The notes under the pieces are model-generated. The model was not told the origin of the DNA. It did no database searches and saw nothing but the letters and a program-made list of their open reading frames with translations. A stretch of 64,000 bases of DNA, from the NCBI GenBank assembly GCA_038209365.1, contig JBBQXS010000003.1, positions 98,201-162,200 on the forward strand. Direction: 5' to 3'. Positions within the stretch are counted from its first letter, which is position 1. Every line of letters begins with the position of its first letter. The translations under genes were made by a program, and so were the position numbers. This document shows positions 8,068-15,141 of this stretch, piece by piece. The stretch comes from DASQHW01 sp038209365 (lineage in GTDB: Bacteria; Actinomycetota; Acidimicrobiia; IMCC26256; PALSA-610).

Positions 8068-8238
8068 TCAGTGGACTCCGCAATAGTCGCAGCCCGCGGG
8101 TGTCCACACGATGCACGGCATCGGGTCGCCCATGTGACGAAGGTCGCGGCCGGCGCAGCCGTCGGGTTCCTCGTCCTCAGTGCAGCCGGCGATGGTGCCG
8201 TCAGTGTGCACGATCAGCCCGCCGGGACAAGTCGCCAC
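8068..8238 (-). CDS. small cysteine-rich protein
   Basis: A GTG-started frame of 56 codons encodes six cysteines (C4, C19, C28, C42, C50, C53) with acidic stretches (CTEDEEPDGC) and ends CDYCGVH. The cysteine spacing suggests a small metal-binding fold, possibly a zinc ribbon. The frame is closed by a TAG just upstream of the start. No good ribosome site is visible, so the gene call depends on composition and on its position upstream of the WhiB gene on the same strand. Confidence 0.45.
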   Translation of the reverse strand: MATCPGGLIVHTDGTIAGCTEDEEPDGCAGRDLRHMGDPMPCIVWTPAGCDYCGVH

Positions 8239-8404
8239 GACGCCACGCTACGACGACGGTGAGACGACAGCGACCGCTGAGCCTTGATCGCAGTTCACCC
8301 TTTGCCTGACCGCGACGGCATCGGTTCAACTGTGCCCTTGACGGAGGCGAGTGGGGACTGCGGGCGTCAACCCCGTCGCCGGTTAGGACGGAGGCACGCC
8401 GTTT

Positions 8405-8671
8405 ATGGAACCGTTCGATTCCTTTGCGACGGCCGTCGAGATTCTGCGTCTCGGGTTCCCGGACGTTCCGCGGAGCGCCGCTACTCGAGGGACGAGTCCA
8501 TCCAATGCGCGCGTCCTCGAGATGGGGGTCGACGAAGCGCGCAGAGTCGTGGAGGCACTCGCCGCGCTCGTCCATCTTTTGCTCATCGAGAACTATCACG
8601 GACGCGAGCTGGATCGACTCCAGACGCTCGCGCTGGACGCGGCGCGACGTCGCGAAGACTTCGAGGAATGA
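8405..8671 (+). CDS. small helical protein of unknown function
   Basis: The 88-residue product is mainly predicted helix; the second half (VDEARRVVEALAALVHLLLIENYHGRELDRLQ...) is amphipathic and could be a coiled coil. GGAGG lies ten bases before ATG 8405. It is the only plus-strand gene in the left half of the element, and no homologous family is recognised. Confidence 0.5.
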   Translation: MEPFDSFATAVEILRLGFPDVPRSAATRGTSPSNARVLEMGVDEARRVVEALAALVHLLLIENYHGRELDRLQTLALDAARRREDFEE

Positions 8672-9103
8672 CCTACGTGCGCCGCTCGCGCCACACGCGC
8701 TCCCACATGTCCGTCGTGTGAGCAGCGAATCCCGCTCCCTCAATAGTGCACGCGAGCCAGCGCAGCGCGCGAGCGGTTGCACGGCGGCATCGCTTCATGC
8801 GGCGGACCTTTCACTCATTACGAAACAGCGGGCTGACGGAGCGGGATGCCCGCCGCGCGCACGGGCGGGAGCAGCGCGGCGGACACCCCTATTGCCGGAC
8901 GCGAGGCGCACGCGATGGAGATGCGCCTTCTGGGGGAGGAGCCGCCGCCGGGCTGATGTCCCAGGCCGGCGGCGGAAAAACCCAACACGCCCGGCAGATG
9001 TTGTCAAAGGAGTTGCGCGGCGGGACCGGCAATCCACACGCGGTCCCACCGCGCTGACGGGACGCACGCCGCCAAGGAGATAGCCCCGCGCGCCCCGCCA
9101 AAC
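8672..9103. other. 432-bp interval after the capsid gene, no gene seen
   Basis: Frames here are Arg-rich and lack ribosome sites or protein-like sequence on either strand. Genes normally found beyond a capsid gene (head-tail connectors, tail) are absent. It could hold the operon terminator, but no clean hairpin with a T-run was identified. Confidence 0.4.
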
Positions 9104-10573
9104 CTATTGACCGTTCAACTGGCGCAGCGCGCCCGCGTTCACCACGTCGGCGCCAACTCTCTTGAACGCGAACCAACCCCGCTGGCCCGTCGGACGCCCA
9201 GAAGCGCCGAAGAGGTGGGGGATGAATTCGATGGTGCTGCCAATTCGGTCGACGACCGTGTAAGCGTCGGAGAACGAACCGAGCACCATGAACTTCGCGT
9301 TGGTGCCGACTGGCGATGCCGCCATCACTTCGCTCTCGAGTGTCGTACTGCCGAGCAACTGGCCGGGAACGTCAGCCTGCAACTGTGTCCACAACGCGGC
9401 ACCACCGGACGTGTCGAACTGACGGGACAAGTTGTAGATCGCGCGATTTGCCAACCATGACGCACGCTGCCGGTATCGGGCCGGCAGTGAGCCGTCCAAC
9501 TTGTAGATGTCGACCAACGAGAACGTGTCGGCGGTTGTCGTGTTCACCGTGCTCGCGGTGACGCCACTCAATGCGGTGAGCACTCCGACCGGCTGATTCG
9601 AGGCGTCACCGGCACCGACCACGAACGCACGTCCCTCGAGTTCGTCGAACGACGCCATGATGAGCTTCGCGACTTCCTCCGCGACGTTCACCTCATCCAT
9701 CGCTGCTTCGAGCGAGATCGGTACAAAGCCCGTCAGCCGATGCGTGGTGATCGTTGGCTGACTCAGGGTCGGCGAGTCGTCGCTCACCTCGGAGGCTTCA
9801 GCGTCCCAGCTTGCGACGACTCCGGCCGACGAGACGCCATGCCATCGGTCGGACGTGGTGACGACCGTGCGGGCTGCTTGTCGCACTTGGTTGAGTGAAC
9901 CGTCCGACGTCAGAAGGATGGACGGATCGAGCGCGAACGGGATCAGGTAGCCGCCTGCAGCGGCGCTCGTGCTCATCGCCCTCTGCAGATGCTTCGACCG
10001 TTGGTAGGCGGCGAGCTCGTCCTTGTTGAACTCGGTGTGACCGAGTTGCGGGTCACGGAAGAGTTTCACGATCGCGCGCATGTAGTTCGGATCGCTTGTC
10101 GTCGCGACCCAGCGCGACATCTCGTCGCCGTCGATCTCGCCGTCAAGTCCGGTGAAGGCGCGCTCGACACGCTCGCACGCGCGCTCGACGCCAGGCACGA
10201 CCGCGTCACGGGCTACCGCGTCGAGACAACGGCGTGCACGGTCGGAAATCTCCATCCGCTCGGATGAGCTCCACGGGTCACCGCGAAACGATTGCGGGAC
10301 GAAGTCGGGGCCAACGTCGCTTCCGTGCTCGATTTTGAGCTCGCCGCGCTCGAGCATCCCCGAAATTTCAGCCATGCGCGTCGAGCGCGCCTCGGCGTCG
10401 TCGAGCTGGGTGGCGTTCGTTGCGAGTGCGCGTTCGATCGCGTCGAAGCGGTCGGCCTGTTCGCCCTCGAGGTCGCCGCCATCGCGGGTCAGCGTTTCGG
10501 CCTCTTGGAGGAGGGTGGCTCGCTCGGCCCGGAGCGTCTGGAGCCATGTCGGTACGGGGCTTTGCTGTGTCAT
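9104..10573 (-). CDS. HK97-type phage major capsid protein
   Basis: The 489-residue protein has the layout of HK97-fold capsid precursors: an N-terminal coiled-coil scaffold segment (residues ~10-100, LRAERATLLQEAETL...), a linker, then the shell domain from ~190 with AAGGYLIPFALDPSI, a central RLTGFVPISLEAAMDE segment, GRAFVVGAGDASNQPVGVL and a C-terminal FKRVGADVVNAGALRQL. It would form the icosahedral shell after cleavage by the protease encoded just upstream. Start ATG 10573 overlaps the protease stop (ATGA), so the two are translationally coupled. Its presence separates this element from satellites that steal helper capsids. Confidence 0.9.
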   Translation of the reverse strand: MTQQSPVPTWLQTLRAERATLLQEAETLTRDGGDLEGEQADRFDAIERALATNATQLDDAEARSTRMAEISGMLERGELKIEHGSDVGPDFVPQSFRGDPWSSSERMEISDRARRCLDAVARDAVVPGVERACERVERAFTGLDGEIDGDEMSRWVATTSDPNYMRAIVKLFRDPQLGHTEFNKDELAAYQRSKHLQRAMSTSAAAGGYLIPFALDPSILLTSDGSLNQVRQAARTVVTTSDRWHGVSSAGVVASWDAEASEVSDDSPTLSQPTITTHRLTGFVPISLEAAMDEVNVAEEVAKLIMASFDELEGRAFVVGAGDASNQPVGVLTALSGVTASTVNTTTADTFSLVDIYKLDGSLPARYRQRASWLANRAIYNLSRQFDTSGGAALWTQLQADVPGQLLGSTTLESEVMAASPVGTNAKFMVLGSFSDAYTVVDRIGSTIEFIPHLFGASGRPTGQRGWFAFKRVGADVVNAGALRQLNGQ

Positions 10574-11124
10574 CGATATCTACTTTCGAGTATCGCGAGC
10601 CGCCGGCGGGCGGTCTCCGCGGAGATGATGCGAGTCGTGCTGCGCACGCCCGCGACGAGCGCCCCGGAAATCGCCGGGAACGCGGTGAGGGACAGTTCCT
10701 TGAGTGCGGCCTCCACGCGCACCACGGAACGCCGATCGCGCGACCACTGGTCGCGGATAGGCGAGAATCCGACGCTGAAGCCGTCCAACGCTCCATCGGC
10801 GATGAGTGCGAGCGCATCATTTCCAGCGGCAGTGTCGGAGACGCGCGTCTCCACGTACAGGCCCGGGGATTCGTCGCGCAGTTCAGTGACGACCCCGAGC
10901 GGCATCTTGCGGGACTCATGGTTCCCGAGCAACTTGATCTTGCGACCCCGCTGCTCAATCGAGCGGGCGAACGCGCCGGCCTGCCACGTCTCCTGGTAGC
11001 GGCCCTGCTCGTCGACAACCGGATCGGCCTGCCCGTACCGGACCGCGTAGCCAAACACGGTCCGGCCGTCACCTTCGGAACGCACAGACAGATCAGGTAT
11101 CGCTCGGTGCAGTAAGACCGGCAT
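10570..11124 (-). CDS. HK97-type prohead maturation protease
   Basis: The 184-residue protein shows the U35-like prohead protease pattern: FGYAVRYGQ near residue 24, the catalytic His in LLGNHESRKMPLG (H69) and the catalytic Ser in GALDGFSVGF (S117). It would cut the capsid scaffold during head maturation. The start ATG 11124 is chosen because a GGTGG ribosome site precedes it and the family sequence starts there, although the frame is open to 11199. It sits directly before the capsid gene. Confidence 0.85.
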   Translation of the reverse strand: MPVLLHRAIPDLSVRSEGDGRTVFGYAVRYGQADPVVDEQGRYQETWQAGAFARSIEQRGRKIKLLGNHESRKMPLGVVTELRDESPGLYVETRVSDTAAGNDALALIADGALDGFSVGFSPIRDQWSRDRRSVVRVEAALKELSLTAFPAISGALVAGVRSTTRIISAETARRRLAILESRYR

Positions 11125-11243
11125 CGGGAACCACCTACGAACGCGCAACGATGGGGCGCAGTCCGGGCGGCTCGACCGTGCCTGCCGATGACCTCGCAAC
11201 GGACTCAGGCGGGGTGAGGTGCCTCGCGACTTCAGCCACCATC

Positions 11244-11447
11244 TTACTCGTCATCTGAGACATCGCGAAGGAACTGCTCGATCTCGGCGATGCCGCGCGG
11301 GACTTGCGCGTCGACGAGCGCGTCCTCCATATCCTCGTTGAGGTTGTGCATGATCCGCAGCGCCCAGAGCGCGAGGGGTCGGTTCCGGAACTTGACCGCC
11401 GAGTCGAACATGAGCTTGGCGCGGTCGAACCGCTCTGCCCGGTTCAC
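11244..11447 (-). CDS. 67-residue protein of unknown function
   Basis: The small protein (MNRAERFDRAKLMFDSAVKF...) is rich in charged helix and ends in acidic residues (RDVSDDE). Its GTG start overlaps the stop of the preceding 79-residue gene (GTGA). Position between the small terminase and the protease suggests a packaging or head accessory role, but nothing in the sequence proves it. Confidence 0.65.
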   Translation of the reverse strand: MNRAERFDRAKLMFDSAVKFRNRPLALWALRIMHNLNEDMEDALVDAQVPRGIAEIEQFLRDVSDDE

Positions 11448-11683
11448 GTGCGCCTCCTCCGGGGGTTTTGAAGTGTCTCGCGCAGCGACGCGGCCTTGCG
11501 ACGGCCTTCCTCATCCCCTTGTGCCTCGAAGTACTCGATCCCCGCCTCGATGCCGGCACGGTGCTCCTCGACCCATTCTGCGAATGGCTGGCCGCTCCAC
11601 TTGCAGTCGCGCTCGCCAATCAGCACATCAAGCACGCCGAGACGCTTCGCCCGCTCGCCACGTGATGCTCTCGGTTTCGTCAC
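11444..11683 (-). CDS. 79-residue protein of unknown function
   Basis: A basic N-terminus (MTKPRASRGERAKR) is followed by an amphipathic helical region (WVEEHRAGIEAGIEYFEAQGDEEG) and a basic end (RRRRT). The ATG overlaps the terminase stop by four bases and the stop overlaps the next GTG, so it is expressed with both. No family is recognised; a DNA- or capsid-associated helper is possible. Confidence 0.65.
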   Translation of the reverse strand: MTKPRASRGERAKRLGVLDVLIGERDCKWSGQPFAEWVEEHRAGIEAGIEYFEAQGDEEGRRKAASLRETLQNPRRRRT

Positions 11684-12006
11684 CGTCGTCCTCCTAGCTT
11701 CGGCGGACGATGGTCGTCCGGCTCCTCCGTGATCCTCAGCTCACGCAACAGACGCGCGATGGCGAGCCGGGCGTCACGCTCGACGGCCACCATCGGGTGC
11801 GCGCGTACCTCACCCAGCCGGGTCGTCACGGTCAGGCCATCGGCGAGGTAGACCGCCCGCGCCGAGTCCGCCAGGTCAATGGCCTGGCACGCCCGCAGCA
11901 GCAACTCACGGCCGGGCGCGTCGTCGACGACGTACGACCCGACAACCTCGACCCAGAACGCCTGAGCACGCTCAGACAGGCCCTCAGGCGGTTTCGCAGC
12001 ATTCAC
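11680..12006 (-). CDS. P27-like phage terminase small subunit
   Basis: The 108-residue protein begins P-x-GLSERAQAFWVEVV and continues with ...ELLLRACQAIDLADSARAVYLADGLTVTTRLGEVRAHPMVAVERDARLAIARLLRELRI, the pattern of P27-family small terminases (GL-x3-A-x3-W near the start; HP-x4-(E)-R-x5-R-x3-L near the end). It recognises pac/cos DNA and hands it to a large subunit. No large subunit is encoded in the element, so a helper enzyme would have to be redirected. GTG start, with AAAGGTG upstream. Confidence 0.8.
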   Translation of the reverse strand: MNAAKPPEGLSERAQAFWVEVVGSYVVDDAPGRELLLRACQAIDLADSARAVYLADGLTVTTRLGEVRAHPMVAVERDARLAIARLLRELRITEEPDDHRPPKLGGRR

Positions 12007-12116
12007 AGTTCACCTTTCGATTTTCGATCGAATCGGGGGCACGACGATGTGCGTTGGAGTGGTGGGGTCTCGCTGGTGGTTCGAGGTGGCCCGCTTGACC
12101 CTCTCCCCCCGGGTGC

Positions 12117-13250
12117 TCATCGGCTCTTGTCTGTCTGCGCGTCACTGCCACTGCCACACCCCAAGGGTGTGTGTGTGGCAGGCAGTTCCTGACCGGCTGC
12201 CATGTCAGTGGGTGGCAGTTCGTTGGCAGTTGCGAGCCGGCCGTGTTCTGTGGCGGCGTAGCGGGGTGTTTTGCTGCCACTGACGTCGTGGCAGTAGTCG
12301 TGTTCGAGCAGCCATTTCCGGTGCCGGTGGTACGAACGTTCTGCCACGCCACTCGCGCGTTCCCACACACCTGACGCGACACCTTTCGTGTCGGCGATGT
12401 CGCACAGTGCGCGCAGTACTTCGAGGCGCGGTCCTTCGAGTTGTCCGCGGTCGACGTAGTCGTCGAGTACGGCCGACAGACCTTCGGGCACGAGTTTCAA
12501 CGTGAGTGGCAGTGCGGGTTCAGCATCTTTCTGTTTGGTGCAACGCACGGTGACGATGCCGTTATCAGCGGCGACTGCCATGATCGTGTCGCAGGCACCA
12601 TCGAGTGAGGAGTGACCGCGCGGGTTGCCACCAGCCCGTGAGTCGTGGTGGACGATCCATACGGTCGCGCCGGCGGTATGGCGGACGGTGTCGCAACCGG
12701 CGACGAAGAGTCCCATGTCGCGGGCCGAGTTCTCGTCACCGCCGATCATGCACCGGTTCAACGTGTCGACGATGACGAGCACCGCACCGATCTGGACGGC
12801 GACGTACGCGAGCGCATCTGCCCAGGTCGGGTCGAGGAGGTTCACCGCGTCGGGCAGCACGTACAGGTGCTTGACGGGTGTGTCGTGGTGCGATTCCCAT
12901 GCCGCGACACGGGCATTGAACATCGCCGCACCTTCGGCGGCGACATACAAGACGGTGCCAGGCTCGGTGCGGTTGTGATGCCACCAACCACCGGTCGCGA
13001 TCGAGCAGCCGACGTCGAGCGCCACGAACGACTTCCCATCGCCGGGCTTCCCGTAGGTGCAGACGAGGGAACCGGTCGCGACCCACGAACCGACCAACCA
13101 CTCGGGGCGTGGCAGGTTGGCGAGAGCGGCACGGTCCAGTAGCCGCGCGTGCATGGCTTGCCCTCTGCTCGGTACCGCGTCCGGGTCGAAGCCGTCTGCC
13201 TGCCAGATGCGCAACACTTCGGCGACCGGGTTTAGCGGGTCATCGATCAC
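12117..13250 (-). CDS. RepA-like AAA ATPase / replicative helicase
   Basis: The 377-residue protein has a RecA-fold core: Walker A GKPGDGKS (67-74), Walker B LVIVDTLN (D162), a sensor-like VWIVHHDSRAGGNPRGHSSLDGACD (~195-218), and a C-terminal winged-helix-like segment (GVWERASGVAERSYHRHRKWLLEHDY, ~295-320). Such RepA/AAA_25 proteins pair with prim-pol enzymes in plasmids and satellites as hexameric helicases. Its ATG overlaps the prim-pol stop. The last ~75 codons are low in conserved features and coincide with the TGGCAG repeat cluster at 12145-12346. Confidence 0.85.
   Translation of the reverse strand: MIDDPLNPVAEVLRIWQADGFDPDAVPSRGQAMHARLLDRAALANLPRPEWLVGSWVATGSLVCTYGKPGDGKSFVALDVGCSIATGGWWHHNRTEPGTVLYVAAEGAAMFNARVAAWESHHDTPVKHLYVLPDAVNLLDPTWADALAYVAVQIGAVLVIVDTLNRCMIGGDENSARDMGLFVAGCDTVRHTAGATVWIVHHDSRAGGNPRGHSSLDGACDTIMAVAADNGIVTVRCTKQKDAEPALPLTLKLVPEGLSAVLDDYVDRGQLEGPRLEVLRALCDIADTKGVASGVWERASGVAERSYHRHRKWLLEHDYCHDVSGSKTPRYAATEHGRLATANELPPTDMAAGQELPATHTPLGCGSGSDAQTDKSR
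12145..12346. repeat. cluster of nine TGGCAG hexamers, candidate replication origin
   Basis: TGGCAG occurs on the plus strand at 12176, 12213, 12224 and 12289 and on the minus strand (CTGCCA) at 12145, 12151, 12197, 12274 and 12341. A hairpin CACACCC-CAA-GGGTGTG (12155-12171) lies among them. The cluster sits in the 3' end of the ATPase gene. Iterons of this kind bind replication initiators in plasmids and satellites. Confidence 0.5.
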
Positions 13251-13972
13251 CGGTGTCTCGGTTTCTCGGTACCGGCACGCATGCCAGACGCGATGGTGCG
13301 GAGAGTCTCGACTTCACTGAGCCCTGACGCGCACGCGGTATTGAACAGGTGGGAGATGACGTGCTCACGATCGAGGGCGCCAGTCGCGACGAGCTGGGCG
13401 AGACTGAACGCGGCCGCGCACAACGTGTGATTCCGCTTACCGATCGGCGCAGCGCGCACCTTGCTGAGCTCTCCCGCGAGTGCGGCACGCGCATAGCCGT
13501 CTCCGACGCTGCGCACGCTTCGCAGTGAGCGAACGGTGCTCGCGAGCACCGGGGTGAGCACGTCGTGCACGATGCCGGGTATAGGTGCCAGCGTCCGTTC
13601 GTCGGGACCGGCAACCCACCAGTACGCACCGCCGGATGCGCCGACGCTCGGCGGTGCGACGCAGTAGCCCCCAAGACCACGCGCATCAACTTTGCGAAGC
13701 CAACCGGCCTTGTTCCTTATTGCGTCGTCGCCGGCGAAGTAGATGTGCCAGCCCCCATTGGTGGTGCAGCACCACGGCGTGTCCTCCCAGCCGATGCCGT
13801 CGATGAACTTCAGCCATTCGTGTCGGCCAATCGGCCCGTCACAATCCACCACTGTCGGTCCGGGAGGACCGGTCGCAATCCCGACGTTCGCATCGGGTGT
13901 CTCTTCCCACCATTGACGTATGACGTCGGCATCGGTGGTCGCGTCGTGCAATCCGTGCGACGTGAGTGGCAC
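13247..13972 (-). CDS. bifunctional DNA primase/polymerase (prim-pol)
   Basis: The protein, 241 residues from GTG 13972, shows the archaeo-eukaryotic primase core of prim-pol enzymes: GIATGPPGPTVVDCDGP with metal-binding D43 and D45, TTNGGWHIYF with H76, and GGYCVAPPSV. It would prime and copy satellite DNA together with the adjacent ATPase. The conserved prim-pol N-terminus (LDAALEYAGRGWPVLPVAPR) is encoded in the same frame upstream, 13976-14038, but that stretch has no start codon. The nearest ATG (14042) is out of frame by one extra C, so the gene may carry a frameshift just after its true start. Confidence 0.75.
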   Translation of the reverse strand: MPLTSHGLHDATTDADVIRQWWEETPDANVGIATGPPGPTVVDCDGPIGRHEWLKFIDGIGWEDTPWCCTTNGGWHIYFAGDDAIRNKAGWLRKVDARGLGGYCVAPPSVGASGGAYWWVAGPDERTLAPIPGIVHDVLTPVLASTVRSLRSVRSVGDGYARAALAGELSKVRAAPIGKRNHTLCAAAFSLAQLVATGALDREHVISHLFNTACASGLSEVETLRTIASGMRAGTEKPRHR

Positions 13973-14044
13973 TTTTCCGCGCGGGGCGACCGGTAAGACG
14001 GGCCAGCCGCGGCCGGCATATTCGAGCGCGGCGTCGAGGCATCC

Positions 14045-14308
14045 TCACCCGTACTCCCTGACGTAACGCTCGATTGTTGCCTCGTCGAGCTCGTCAAGAT
14101 TGAACGTGCCGTGCGCCGCTTTCTCGTTGTGGGCGAAGATCACGGCCGCGATCTTCCGGCCGCGATCGGTACGCAACAGGAGTTCCCCCCCAATGGCGAA
14201 CAGGGTGGTGTCGCCGTATTCCTCCAATTCGTCGACGGGGATCACAAAACACAGTTCTTCGTGGTCGTCCGGCGTGGGCGTCTGACAATGTTCGATCCAG
14301 CAGCGCAT
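14045..14308 (-). CDS. 87-residue protein of unknown function
   Basis: The protein starts MRCWIEHCQTPTPDDHEELCFVIP and continues with strand-rich sequence (DTTLFAIGGELLLRTDRGRKIAAVIFAHNEKAAHG) and a terminal helix ending RYVREYG. Two Cys and two His near the N-terminus might bind metal. It begins one base after the stop of the 133-residue gene and ends two bases before the likely prim-pol ATG, so it belongs to the replication operon. Confidence 0.6.
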   Translation of the reverse strand: MRCWIEHCQTPTPDDHEELCFVIPVDELEEYGDTTLFAIGGELLLRTDRGRKIAAVIFAHNEKAAHGTFNLDELDEATIERYVREYG

Positions 14309-14309
14309 C

Positions 14310-14711
14310 TCAGAAACTCCCGTCATCGTCGGCGTCGGGCTCTTCGAAGGTCGGAATACGCGGCGGTTCTGATGCCGGCTCGGCCGGCTCGTGATGGACT
14401 CGGTAGGCGTTGTACGTCTTGCCGTTCGCCATCGGCCGTTCACCGACGTACTCGATCGACAACGCGTCACCGAGACGCAGATCGACACCGAGGATCTGCT
14501 TACGCAAGTTCGAGCGTGCGGCCGGCACTTGGACGAGGTGTTCGCCGGTGTCGAGGGTCACGATGGGGAAAGGCCCCCATTCACTTTCACCTTGGCCGAG
14601 GTCGACCACTTCGCCGACCGCGACCGTTCCCGGCGTCTTGTGATCGAACTCGGTCAATCGCTTACTTGCGAGCGCCTTCACTCTCGCAAGTCGTTCGTCT
14701 AGAGTTGCCAT
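14310..14711 (-). CDS. OB-fold SSB-like protein with acidic tail (inferred)
   Basis: The 133-residue protein has alternating strands in an OB-like order (TVAVGEVVDLGQGESEWGPFPIVTL, HLVQVPAAR, LGDALSIEYVGERPMANGKTYNAYRV) and ends with a Pro-rich linker and acidic tip PDADDDGSF. Bacterial SSB proteins end in a similar Asp-rich tip closing with Phe that docks replication partners. Together with the prim-pol and helicase next door this suggests a satellite single-strand binding protein. The start at 14711 has AAAGGA nine bases upstream; the frame is open further up. Function is inference. Confidence 0.6.
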   Translation of the reverse strand: MATLDERLARVKALASKRLTEFDHKTPGTVAVGEVVDLGQGESEWGPFPIVTLDTGEHLVQVPAARSNLRKQILGVDLRLGDALSIEYVGERPMANGKTYNAYRVHHEPAEPASEPPRIPTFEEPDADDDGSF

Positions 14712-14851
14712 ATCAGATAGTCCTTTCGGGTTCATGGCTCGGTCGCTCACAACGGCCGGGCCGTTTCGTTTGGCGGGCTCATCAGGCCGACGACGCCACT
14801 CGCCGACGACGCGCTCGTGATGGCGCGTTTCGCCGCTATGTGAGACGCGGC

Positions 14852-15052
14852 TCAGCTCGTGCGGACCTCGTCGATGCCGAGGAGCGCGAGCCACTTCGCG
14901 CGCGGCACGATCAATCTCCGGCCAAACCGCAAGGTCGGGATTTCGCCACGCCGGGCGGCGTCGTAGCTCGCGGTGCGTCCGAGATGCACCATCCGGCCCG
15001 CCTCCGGCACTTCTAGAAACAGCCTCTCGGTGATGGCCTCAGCGGCACTCAT
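14852..15052 (-). CDS. excisionase-like helix-turn-helix (AlpA/MerR-type) protein
   Basis: The 66-residue protein carries the excisionase-family pattern LEVPEAGRMVHLGRTASYDAARRGEIPTLRFGRRLIVPRAKWLALLG: a helix-turn-helix followed by the R-F-G-R-R wing and V-P-R-A-K-W. Such proteins act as excisionase and/or repressor-activator of integrative elements. The start ATG 15052 is chosen on family length; the frame is open to 15127. It heads the minus-strand operon and diverges from the 289-residue gene, so it probably controls the intervening promoter region. Confidence 0.75.
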   Translation of the reverse strand: MSAAEAITERLFLEVPEAGRMVHLGRTASYDAARRGEIPTLRFGRRLIVPRAKWLALLGIDEVRTS

Positions 15053-15141
15053 CTGTATCTCCCGGTTTGGAGTACGCTTACGGCCGTCACGGTACGACAA
15101 CGCGTTAGTGTCCCCTAAAGCCGTCACAGGTCGGGAGCCCG
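15053..15141. promoter_or_regulatory. divergent control region of the satellite
   Basis: The 89 bp between the excisionase-like gene and the plus-strand integration genes contain two direct copies of GCCGTCAC (15083-15090 and 15120-15127), 37 bp apart. They are candidate operators for the HTH protein. Both operons must start in or near this stretch; no clear -35/-10 pair was identified. Confidence 0.45.

Noticed and set aside
8746..9057. A small plus-strand gene after the capsid gene
   Set aside because: The frame is Arg/Gly/Ala-rich, lacks a ribosome site and shows no domain pattern.
13839..14048. A separate 69-residue Arg-rich protein overlapping the prim-pol start
   Set aside because: Its sequence is Arg-rich shadow; the prim-pol frame over the same bases matches the family. 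It only shows that the nearby ATG is out of frame.
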